Assembly (NCBI RefSeq): GCF_040581485.1
Contig: NC_090133.1
Location: forward strand, 14,384,001-14,448,000
Length of the DNA stretch: 64,000 bases
From: Linepithema humile
Lineage: Eukaryota > Arthropoda > Insecta > Hymenoptera > Formicidae
Reading direction: 5' to 3'
The notes under the pieces are model-generated. The model saw only the letters and a list, made by a program, of their open reading frames with translations, had not been told where the DNA came from and ran no database searches. The number at the start of each line of letters is the position of its first letter. The stretch's first letter is position 1. Shown here piece by piece: positions 22,537 to 30,997 of the stretch. The position numbers and the translations under genes were made by a program.

Positions 22537-24023
22537 GGTCGGTCGTCCTGTCAACCTCCTCCAGGTCCCCCTCGCATTCCATAGGCTCCGTCCGGACGGA
22601 CTCCGCCCTCTCGGAGCCATGTAAGGGGATCATGATCTCCTCCCTTCTCTTGATGGGAGCCGTAGGCTCCTCTATGGTTTCAAGCACTTGATATTCTTGT
22701 GCTCGAACCATATTTTCCTCCCTTATGGGGTAGGTTCCTGTGGGAACAAACGTTGTCACCCCCCTCCCGTTCCTCCTGGGGATTTTGCAGGCTGCGCTTC
22801 CCACTCGATGGTTCGAGGGCCTACCCGCCATCTTGCACGCCGGGCATTCTGTTGGGGCGTTGCAGACTTTGGCCTCGTGTCCTGTTTTGCCACACTTGTA
22901 ACATGCCCCCGTGCGATCTATTGCATTGGAGCATTGCGCCCTCACGTGGCCTGTCTCCAGGCATCTGAAGCATTGTAGAGGGCGCTGCTCCAGCAATATG
23001 ACCCTCGATGTTGGCCATCCCACTCGAATCTTCCCAACGTCCGTTATTTTACGGGCCGCAGTGAGTGGACACCTGACCCAGGCTGATCTAAGGCCATTGG
23101 GGGCCGCCCTAGGGGCGCCAACGGTTACCGTCGAGGGAGCGCACCCCCCAGCCTTGCATACTGCCTCCGTAATCTCCGCTTCTGTGGCGGTTTCGTCTAG
23201 GTTTAGGATCCTCATCTCCGCCATCTTACATGGGCGAGCGATTCTGACCTCGTCGACATCCTCGAAAAGACGACTCATGGCGTCGTATAGTGCGTCCGCT
23301 TTTTTACTTCCCTCCGGGCCTGAGATTTCGTAGATGGAAGCCCCAGTTCTGGCTTTCCTGGTTTTAATTTCCCCTATTCCTAGGGCATCTACGTCTATCT
23401 CTCTCCTGGCCTTAGACACATACTCCGTGTACTTGCCCGGGGGGCATGTAATTGTCACGGCGGCTGTGGAAGGAGCTTTCCTCTTCTTTTTCCCTCCCTT
23501 GGGGGGGGGGGGGTTTCCCCTCTTTCCCCTTTTCCTTATCATTGGTTGGCTTTGTCTTGGCAGACTGGCCAGCCAATTTGGTCGATTCCGATGGTGCTCC
23601 CTTGGCTTGGACCTTCTTTTTGGCCCCCCTGCTCACCACGACCGCCCAGGGCTCCTGCTCAGCAGTGGCCCCGGGGGCAACAGTGGGAGGGGGTGCCAAT
23701 TTGGCGGCCCTGCTAGGTTGAGCTCTCGTTAGTTGGGCCTTTTCCCCTGGGGGGGGTGTGGGGGGGGGTTGAGGAGTCTTGGCTCCTCCCCCCCTCTTTC
23801 CTCCTCCTGGTTTTTGTCCTCCCTTCTCCTTTTTCTTCTTCCCAGAGGTTGATGGCAGTGGCGGTGGTGCCATTGTACCTGTTGTCGAATGGGCCTGTTG
23901 AACCTGGCCCATTCCCCTTAGCACCTCTGGAAGAAGAGTGCGGAGAGCTGTCTCCACCACGTGAAGGATAGTGTCCTGGGTGCTTGGTTCCTGGGATTTT
24001 GGCCTATCCTCCAGTACCTTCCG
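22526..24023 (-). pseudogene. R1-like ORF1 (gag), 5'-truncated and frameshifted
   Basis: Two overlapping minus-strand frames make up one ORF1. The upstream frame (from the 5' junction at 24023 to about 23501) is P, K, E and Q rich. The downstream frame (to TAG 22526) holds three CCHC knuckles: CFRCLETGHVRAQC, CYKCGKTGHEAKVC and CPACKMAG...H...C. The switch falls at a run of 13 G on the plus strand (23501-23513), so either a homopolymer length change or an assembly error explains it. No ATG lies in the upstream frame. R1-clade ORF1 proteins bind the element RNA and help target it. The last bases overlap the ORF2 ATG, suggesting stop-restart translation. Confidence 0.85.
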
Positions 24024-24036
24024 ACATTGACAGATC

Positions 24037-24061
24037 TAACCTAACCTAACCTAACCTAACC
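24037..24061. repeat. Short (CCTAA)n tract, insect telomere type
   Basis: Five CTAAC/CCTAA units directly follow the target-duplication copy at the 5' end of the R1-like element. TTAGG is the common insect telomere unit. The tract is short and internal, so it is an interstitial repeat. Confidence 0.85.
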
Positions 24062-24081
24062 TTTCAATGTCATTTTTCTTT

Positions 24082-24412
24082 GATTTCACGCACTTTACGT
24101 TTATTTTTACGTTTATTAACCGGTATAACACTAAATGAACACACTTAGTTATATTTTTTACAAATTGTTCTTTATTTCTCACCATATATTACATATCAAA
24201 ACGAATGGTACATATATCGCATGCGTCTTATTTCACTTTCTGGGAAGTAACCTTTAATAATCTTTAATGTCACATGTATATTTACAATTTCACACTTCAC
24301 GTTTATTTACCGGTATAAAATTCAATAAAAACATTGTATAATTATATTTTTCACAAATTATTCTTAATTTATTTCCATATATTACATATCAAAACGAATG
24401 GTATATGTATCT
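24082..24412. repeat. Direct duplication of a ~120-150 bp segment
   Basis: The run from ttcac..cacgtttatt through accggtataa to tcaaaacgaatggta occurs at about 24082-24215 and again at about 24290-24402, with modest divergence. No gene is seen in this stretch. Confidence 0.8.
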
Positions 24413-24461
24413 TTTCGTGTTCAAGCGAACGCACAATTGAGCGATGCACAACTGAACAGTG

Positions 24462-24862
24462 CGCAAATAAACGGTGTCCAAACGAACGGTGTCCAAACGA
24501 ACGGTGTCCAAACGAACGGTGTCCAAACGAACGGTGTCCAAACGAACGGTGTCCAAACGAACGGTGTCCAAACGAACGGTGTCCAAACGAACGGTGCGCA
24601 ACTTTCTGTGTCCAAACGAACAGTGCGCAAATAAATGGTGTCCAAACGAACGGTGTCCAAACGAACGGTGTCCAAACGAACGGTGTCCAAACGAACGGTG
24701 TCCAAACGAACGGTGTCCAAATGAACGGTGCGCAACTTTCTGTGTCCAAATGAACAGTGCGCAAGTAAACGGTGCGCAATTGTACTGTGTCCAATTGAAC
24801 CGTGCGCAACTTTCTGTGTCCAAATGAACCGTGTCCAAATGTAACGTGTCCAATTGAACTGT
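24462..24862. repeat. 15-bp minisatellite with higher-order structure
   Basis: The unit aacggtgtccaaacg repeats at a 15-bp period in two blocks (about 24474-24597 and 24637-24733), separated by variant units with gtgcgcaactttctg. All six frames are open because the period is a multiple of three and lacks stops, so long ORFs here are artefacts. The array ends about 20 bp before a TATA box. Confidence 0.95.
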
Positions 24863-24882
24863 GTCCAAGTGAAGGCCACTCG

Positions 24883-24918
24883 TATAAATACGGGCCCTAC
24901 GAGGCCGCCGAGTCAGTC
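24883..24918 (+). promoter_or_regulatory. TATA/Inr core promoter
   Basis: TATAAATA at 24883-24890 is followed 30 bases after its first T by TCAGTC (24913-24918), the arthropod initiator consensus at ideal spacing. It lies directly downstream of the minisatellite. An AATAAA at 25350-25355 downstream recalls the U3-R layout of an LTR, but no paired LTR or primer-binding site was found. Confidence 0.65.
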
Positions 24919-25617
24919 AGAGTCAGAGGCAGTCAGTATTCAGTTTTTCAGTAAGCCGTCAATATTCAGTTTTCCAATCAGTTTCGGTCAAGTTGTTAGT
25001 TTTCGCAGTCGCAGTTTCAATTCTGACTCAGTCTCGGTTTAATTCTAGTTCTAGTTTCGTCCTAGTTCAGTACGGTTAATTTAAGTTCGGTTTATCAATT
25101 TTATACGTTCAAGTACTTAATCCGCAAACTGCGCGTTCCATTTCTAGAACATAAGTGCTTATATTTTTGTAAGAATTCCTATTTTATAAGTTTATTTGAG
25201 TGTAATTTCGTTTATTAAATAGTGTACTCTTACTTTCATTTATAATTATTATAATTACATTTATTTGGTAAAATTGAGAATTCTATCTTTAATTTCGAAA
25301 CCTTAAGCATTATTCCAACTTAGCGTGCGATCCTTAAATTCCAACGAACAATAAAAGATAAAAACGTGTCGCGCCGAAATAACTCTAGTGCAGTGATTCC
25401 TCGACCGCAAGATAACCAGCAACAATGACGCATCTGAAGATTCATCTCTACACGACTATCAGCCTGCTATTGGAAGATCGATCCTGGAGCCGATCGGGCC
25501 CCTTACGATTAGATTGAGCCATCACTGGCTTTAGGTACCATACAAGTCAACACCGGTGAGTCCGTTCCAAATTCATTTGCATGGGAAGGTTTAAAGTCAA
25601 AATCTGAGCAAGAGACA
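24919..25617 (+). other. Presumed 5' leader
   Basis: This begins with a GTCAGTCAGAGTCAG-type repetitive leader and has no long frame before ATG 25618. A possible donor (ggtgagtcc, about 25554) lies near the end. It could be a leader or the R-U5 part of a solo LTR. Confidence 0.35.
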
Positions 25618-26037
25618 ATGCCAGATACTGAAGTAACATCTTCGCGCCCAGACTCGAATTGTAATTGTCGTTTCGTGTACTGTATCTTGGATAATGCGTG
25701 CTTGAATAGAAATACTGGCACGATATTGTGCCTCAACTGTTATCACGATTTATCAGAACCAACGCGCAATAATTTCAAACACGTCCTCGGACATCATCTG
25801 AATAGTTCTATAGTTCCATTAGCAAAGTGTCGTGTTTGTGGCCAGAACGTATCTCAACCTTTTCCAGTGCGTCATTGTCTCGCGTGTCTCAATCATTTTA
25901 TAAGCCTAACAAATCAATTAACTCGAGAAGGACGAAGTATTGTTAATTTTCCCGATCCTACCAGCGTGCTATTTGGCAGAGGACCGGGAATACGTACGCT
26001 AGTTATAACCAGCTTATTAAATCAATCGTCTAATTAA
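25618..26037 (+). CDS. Cys-rich protein of unknown function
   Basis: ATG 25618 opens a 139-residue frame. It carries CNCRFVYC, CLNCYHDL, CRVCGQNV and HCLACLNHF, so at least four CxxC or CxC pairs suggest one or two zinc-binding folds. The last ~25 residues read like intron, so splicing into the next ORF is possible, but no phase-compatible junction was found. I do not recognise the family. It follows a strong promoter and lies near the virus-like segment, so a viral origin is possible. Confidence 0.45.
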   Translation: MPDTEVTSSRPDSNCNCRFVYCILDNACLNRNTGTILCLNCYHDLSEPTRNNFKHVLGHHLNSSIVPLAKCRVCGQNVSQPFPVRHCLACLNHFISLTNQLTREGRSIVNFPDPTSVLFGRGPGIRTLVITSLLNQSSN

Positions 26038-26504
26038 TCGAACCCTAAATAATTGATATGTGTGCGGGGAAACGTTACACTTGTTGGTCGCCTCGATTGG
26101 AATATCTTTATAGGTACTCTTTAGCTAGCTGCGTTCGCGAAACCAGCTTCGTGAATCCTACGGCAAAAGAGCGTCTTTGCAACGAATGCATCGCTAGCGA
26201 GCCGATTGAATATAAAAGTTTATTCGTAGTCTTAAATGATAGGCATTACGCATCAGTAGTATATGGCAGGTATGGGGCGTCACAACAAACCCCCACCACC
26301 TACCCCATATTTGACCCACTGACCTACATTTGGTCTGGCGTCAAAACAAATGACGTCACAGGGAGGGGAGAGGGAAAAGATGGCGGCAGTGGGTCCAACA
26401 TGGCGGACGTCTACAAGATGGCGGCTGTTGACAAGATGGCGGCTGTTGACAAGATGGCGGCTGTTGACAAGTGATTTTTATTTTTCGGAATTGAGAAAAT
26501 CCAA

Positions 26505-26567
26505 GCTGGGTTCGAACCTGGATCGCTGGATTTCTAGTCCTGGTCCTAGTCTGCTGGGCTACCTATA
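26505..26567 (-). other. tRNA-like segment (pseudo-tRNA or SINE head)
   Basis: On the minus strand, gtagcccagcagactagg resembles an A box and ggttcgaaccc is a good B box. Between them lies a stem-loop with AGA in the anticodon position. Several stem mismatches argue against a working tRNA. It may be the promoter part of a tRNA-derived SINE. Confidence 0.35.
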
Positions 26568-26697
26568 CATCTAATGATAGTAAAATGGTGTGTCGTATTT
26601 ATGGCTATGGGACCTGGCAGGGAAGGGATGTATATATGGTGGGACCGCGTCTATATGATGTACCCCGGACTCTCTGGCAGGTATGGAACATGTAAAC

Positions 26698-28497
26698 CAG
26701 TGATGCGATATTTCCCACAGCGGTCCCGGCTCCGCTGCCTCACACAACCTTACAGAAGCGCTACGTCACGTATCCGTGTGAGCTCGGCCGTTCAACCAAT
26801 GGAAGAGAGCGAACGCTCCCTTCCACCGAGCCGACACAACAGACGATAAATGCATGCTACTTGCATGTTAAAAGCAAGCGTTTCTGATTCAGAAAAGAAA
26901 TTCTGAGGCGAGTGGCTGGAATATTAGAGATCACCTGTTCGAAACCTGCTTCGTGCAACTTTTTTTTCTTTTTTCCACATTTGTTTCTAACATAGTAAAT
27001 TATTAGATAATATTTTTTTGCCCAAAAAAATAATATTTTCTATTTATTATTAATATTCGCATATATTAAACTAACAATTTTAGAAATAATACAGATCTGC
27101 TATTGTTAATAGAAAAATGAAGTTATTTTACAATGTTGCAACAAAGTGCTAATTTAACATATGCGAATATTTTTAATAAAGATAAAATAATTTTTTTTAA
27201 CCAAAAACAGTATCTAATAATTTACTTAAAATAAATATCGAAAAAGGAAAAAAAGTTACAAAATCACAGTTTTCAAACACGAGAAAAAATTTTATTATTT
27301 AACTCGGTGTTTCTGAGATATTTGAGTGGATTGTTTAAAATGGGACACCTTGTATTTCTCATTACTCTTGATAGCATTGCAGGCATAATAAATACAAAAT
27401 ATATTTTGTATTTATAAAAAATTATAAAGTAATTTTCCCAACTCGCCAATATACGCGCAACGCGCAAAAGTACAAGTACAGTGAGTATACAAAGTACAGT
27501 AAGTATATAGATACAAAAATACAGTGTCAACTACTGTAAATTATTTTAACCTGTAAATAACAGGTGTAAAAAAAAGTGGTACAATAGGGCTCCAGGCGAC
27601 GATCCACTTAAAAAAAAATCGAACGCGCCATAAGTGGAACCTCAAAGGTGGTGCGGAAGACCACTACTTATTAATAGTATTAATAAAATTACCAATCTAC
27701 ATCTATTTGACTGCAGTTTTAATATGCTACTGTGTTCCTCCACTAATCTTCACAGTACATGTATATGTAGTTACTGCAGTAACTCTTGCTAATATGCAGT
27801 AGTTTAAAATAAATAATTAAAAGCTTTGCAGGCGTGTAATCTTTTATGTTGATAAATGTAAAATAACAAGCATGGCTAAACGAGTAAGGCGAATGGCAAG
27901 AATATTAAAAATCTCGTGTTTGAAAACTGTGATTTTGTAACTTTTTTCCTTTTTTGATATTTATTTTAAGTAAATTATTAGATAATGTTTTTGGTTAAAA
28001 AAAATTATTTTATCTTTATTAAAAATATTCGCATATGTTAAATTAGCACTTTGTTGCAACATTGTAAAATAACTTCATTTTTCTATTAACAATAGCAGAT
28101 CTGTATTATTTCTAAAATTGTTAGTTTAATATATGCGAATATTAATAATAAATAGAAAATATTATTTTTTTGAGCAAAAAAATATTATCTAATAATTTAC
28201 TATGTTAGAAACAAATGTGGAAAAAAGAAAAAAAAGTTGCACGAAGCAGGTTTCGAACAGGTGATCTCTAATATTCCAGCCACTCGCCTCAGAATTTCTT
28301 TTCTGAATCAGAAACGCTTGCTTTTAACATGCAAGTAGCATGCATTTATCATCTGTTGTGTCGGCTCGGTGGAAGGGAGCGTTCGCTCTCTTCCATTGGT
28401 TGAACGGCCGAGCTCACACGGATACGTGACGTAGCGCTTCTGTAAGGTTGTGTGAGGCAGCGGAGCCGGGACCGCTGTGGGAAATATCGCATCACTG
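26698..28497. mobile_element. Non-autonomous hAT-like element with 587-bp inverted ends
   Basis: Bases 26698-27284 are inverted at 27911-28497 with few differences. The ends read CAGTGATGCG / CGCATCACTG, and ATGTAAAC flanks the element on both sides (26690-26697 and 28498-28505): an 8-bp target duplication, as for hAT elements. The 626-bp centre has no coding frame. Each arm carries a B-box-like word, gttcgaaac (around 26939 and 28252). Confidence 0.88.
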
Positions 28498-29189
28498 ATG
28501 TAAACAAACGGCGTCGCACAGTCGCCTCTAGTCTGCGAAGGGAAGGGATGTATATATGTTGGGGCCGCGTCTATATGAGGTACCCCGGACTCTCTGGCAG
28601 GTATGGAGCATGTAAACAAACGACGTCACACAGTCGCCTCTAGTCTGCGAAGGGAAGGGATGTATATGTGCTGGGGCCGCGTCTATATGAGGTACCCCGG
28701 ATTCTCTGGCAGGTATGGGACATGTAAACAAACGACGTCACACAGTCGCCTCTAGTCTGCGAAGGGAAGGGGCGCATTTATACTGGGACCGCGTCTATAT
28801 GAGGTACCCCGGACTCTCTGGCACGTATAGCGAACAAAAGAATAACGTCGCAGCGACGAATGATCATGCGACTTTTAGTTTGATATTTGGTGTGATGGTT
28901 AAGGGGTCGAGCGCGCGATATTGCGTGAACGGGGTGAGAGTCAGCCACCCGTTTTCGCAGATTAAACGTGCTGTAAGAATTGACGATGGCGAGTGGAGCG
29001 TGCAGGAACATGCGAAAAGGGAAGGAAACAAATGCAAGAAATGGAATACAAAAATATGTTTATTTGCAACAATTTTTCTTAAAAGTACATGGTCGAACGT
29101 TATAGACAAAAATATTTTATTTATTTGGAGAGTATTCAGAGAGTCATAAACAAATCCATATATGCAAGAAAAATGTACGTTCGTATAGA

Positions 29190-30019
29190 TTACAATTTTC
29201 GCTGCAACTTGATTATCCGTACAATTTGATTGAAGTAAAGTGCAATTAATTCTAAAAATATTATTTCAAAGTACGTATCGAGAAATGTTAAATCTTTTAG
29301 TTGCAAACGTACATTACGTTGAATATTGTGACAATTAGTGTTTATAGTGTGTTTTACAATGTTACTTTCGATGAAGTTCTTGTTGGGTAAATTTACCTGT
29401 ATTTCATTAATAAGATATTTAGAGCAATCATTAACACTGTTTGCGATTATATTTAACTGATTTAAATTAGCGTTTACGCAATCGAGTAAGTTTTCCAGTC
29501 CGAGAAAAGTAGTCTTTTGCATTGCTATTGCGTAGGAATATGTTCGTGGTTTCTTCGGAGTATGGATGATTTCTTCTGCAGCCAAGTTACTTCCCGAAGA
29601 AGGCTCTTCTTGCTCCTGATATTTCAATAGCAGGGCTCTTGCTCCATAGGTGGTGGTGAAATTTATAATTATCTTCTTGATAATAATAGAGTTAGACTTA
29701 ACACTATTTCCATTTAAATAATCAGTCATAAGTTCCATGTTTTCTTGAAATTGCTGCCACTCCACCATGTTGAAGCAAATACCCTCGGCTCCCTTGGAAG
29801 TAAATTTAACAGCAAGTTGGAAATCAAACTCGTCATCGTTGATTGAAGTTTGCAACCCAACATGAATTTTTTTCGTATATGAGGAATTGAGTCCGTAAGT
29901 GGTGTTGGCTAACATCATATAATTTTGCTCAAATTTTTCTCCATTGAAGTTCTTGCTCCGGAAACGTTACCGCGCACTTCGTGATGTTCAGAATTTAAAA
30001 TTTCTTTGCGTTTACTCAT
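29190..30019 (-). pseudogene. Unknown gene of the virus-like segment, one frameshift
   Basis: ATG 30019 opens a frame (MSKRKEILNSEHHEV) that ends at 29915. A second minus-strand frame, open from about 29974 to 29190, continues with MMLANTTYGLNSSY, AVKFTSKGAEGICFN and NFTTTYGARALLLKYQE. A one-base indel near 29920-29975 would explain the change. The downstream part is about 250 residues and mixes beta-like and helical segments; I see no catalytic motif and do not recognise the family. It is transcribed away from the spliced gene on the plus strand, giving a divergent pair around about 30.4 kb. Its place beside polymerase and ATPase genes suggests a viral protein. Confidence 0.5.
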
Positions 30020-30877
30020 GATACTAGTTTTCACGTAGACACAAAATGAAATACAAAAATGCTGTATCTTCTTTATTGTTGCTGCTGTTGTTACTGCTGC
30101 TGCTGCTGCTGAACCCGCACGTTCGAATGTCAGAAAACGAATGATTAAAATTTTCCCAATCGCATGGAGTAGAAAATCGGAAAAGTAGTGGGAAAATGCG
30201 TGCGCATAAAAATTTTGAGTCATCTGATTGGATACAATGTTTATTGCTTCTACATTTTCTCGAACTCTCTTAAAAACGACCGTTGATAAAAGAAGGAGTA
30301 AGGACATCGGTTCGTGCGCTGTTACATCCTGCACAGTCTCGCATTACAATTATTCGGAAAAAAATCAAAGGGTACAAAAGGAAGAGAAACTGAGGACTGA
30401 GGAATGAGAAAAAATTAAAATATTGCAGTCAACGGAATTTTTACAAGCTTTCATCCTAAAAAGCTCTAAAACTATAAATCTCCAATCCGATAAAACTATT
30501 TATTTACACTTGGACCCTGGAAAAATTACATTTTAAACATATGGAATCTAAAGGGTTAGACAAAAAAAAGATCGGAAATATCCGTACCGTTAAAAAAAGA
30601 AGCAATTTACAATAGGGTAAGCATATGTAAACCTTTTTATATTACACGTGAAAGTTTATTACTGTGAGTTTTCGAAATTAAGTTTTGCTCACGTACTAAC
30701 TCTCAATTAAATTGTAAAAAATTATAAAAAAAGAATATCGTCCGGGGTATTTTTTGTCTGATAAATTCTTCGAACACTAAAGTAATATACATTTTGTAAA
30801 GTTGCCGCCAATGTGCGGAAATCTTTGTGAAAGATGTACAACTTGAAACTGATTGATTTTTTTGATCCGACTGAAGG
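30020..30877. other. Divergent intergenic region
   Basis: The stretch separates the minus-strand gene ending at 29190 from the plus-strand spliced gene. It has a CTG/CAG-rich run near 30073-30110. Upstream of ATG 30019 the minus frame stays open but is not supported as coding. Confidence 0.4.
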
Positions 30878-30885
30878 TATAAATA
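30878..30885 (+). promoter_or_regulatory. TATA box of the spliced gene
   Basis: TATAAATA lies 120 bases before ATG 30998. A TCAGTG initiator-like word occurs at 30924, 46 bases after the box, which is further than usual. Confidence 0.5.
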
Positions 30886-30997
30886 GGAGGTTTGAGACGG
30901 GGAAAAATTGCATTTTAAAATTCTCAGTGTAGTGGACAACACACGTCGTGTTTCTTCGTATCGTGAATTCGGGCGAGATTATCTTGAGTACGCGAAA

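Larger units (their letters stand above)
18760..24023 (-). mobile_element. R1-clade non-LTR retrotransposon, 5'-truncated
   Basis: On the minus strand the element runs from 24023 (5' end) to a poly(A) tail at 18779-18760. The same 14 bases, acattgacagatct, flank it at 18746-18759 and 24024-24037, a clear target-site duplication. It carries a gag-like ORF1 with zinc knuckles and an ORF2 with an AP endonuclease and reverse transcriptase. ORF1 has no ATG and stays open to the 5' junction, so the 5' end is missing. GC content is far above that of the flanks. A short (CCTAA)n tract lies directly beside the 5' junction. Confidence 0.93.
26264..28825. mobile_element. Inserted repeat block with 112-bp tandem units
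   Basis: The block opens ggcaggtatgg and closes ctctggcac. Three units of 112 bp start at 28498, 28610 and 28722, each with atgtaaacaaacg, gtcgcctctagtctgcgaag and ccggactctctggca; a related unit lies at about 26604-26697. Three copies of an 18-bp unit (aagatggcggctgttgac) lie at 26414-26470. A hAT-like element (26698-28497) is nested inside. The block splits an ORF and is flanked by a 3-5 bp duplication. It is noncoding; its superfamily is unknown. Confidence 0.7.
26058..29149 (+). pseudogene. Second Cys-containing ORF, split by a 2.56-kb insertion
   Basis: The frame from 26058 to about 26264 (with CVRETSF, LCNECIAS and a final RHYASVVY) stops matching at a repeat block. Beyond the block an open frame from 28829 to 29149 continues, and it has the same GC-rich codon usage up to about 29040. 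The short word GTATA (or TAT) occurs on both sides (26259-26263 and 28825-28829), as expected for a target duplication. The part after about 29040 looks noncoding. I do not recognise the family. That both halves were one gene is inference from position, composition and the flanking duplication. Confidence 0.45.

Noticed and set aside
19495..22978. Many plus-strand ORFs of 60-190 residues
   Set aside because: They are antisense shadows in the GC-rich R1-like ORFs and lack motifs.
24037..24061. A true chromosome end
   Set aside because: Only about five CCTAA units are present and unique sequence continues on both sides.
24334..24879. Several long ORFs on both strands with VQTNG or FGHRS repeats
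   Set aside because: They are the six-frame readings of a 15-bp minisatellite without stop codons; no start context or family similarity supports a protein.
24883..25617. Complete LTR retrotransposon
   Set aside because: A U3/R-like promoter and AATAAA are present, but no second LTR, primer-binding site, gag or pol lies downstream.
26505..26567. Functional tRNA-Ser gene
   Set aside because: The boxes are recognisable, but stem mismatches and the setting inside a repeat point to a pseudo-tRNA or SINE head.
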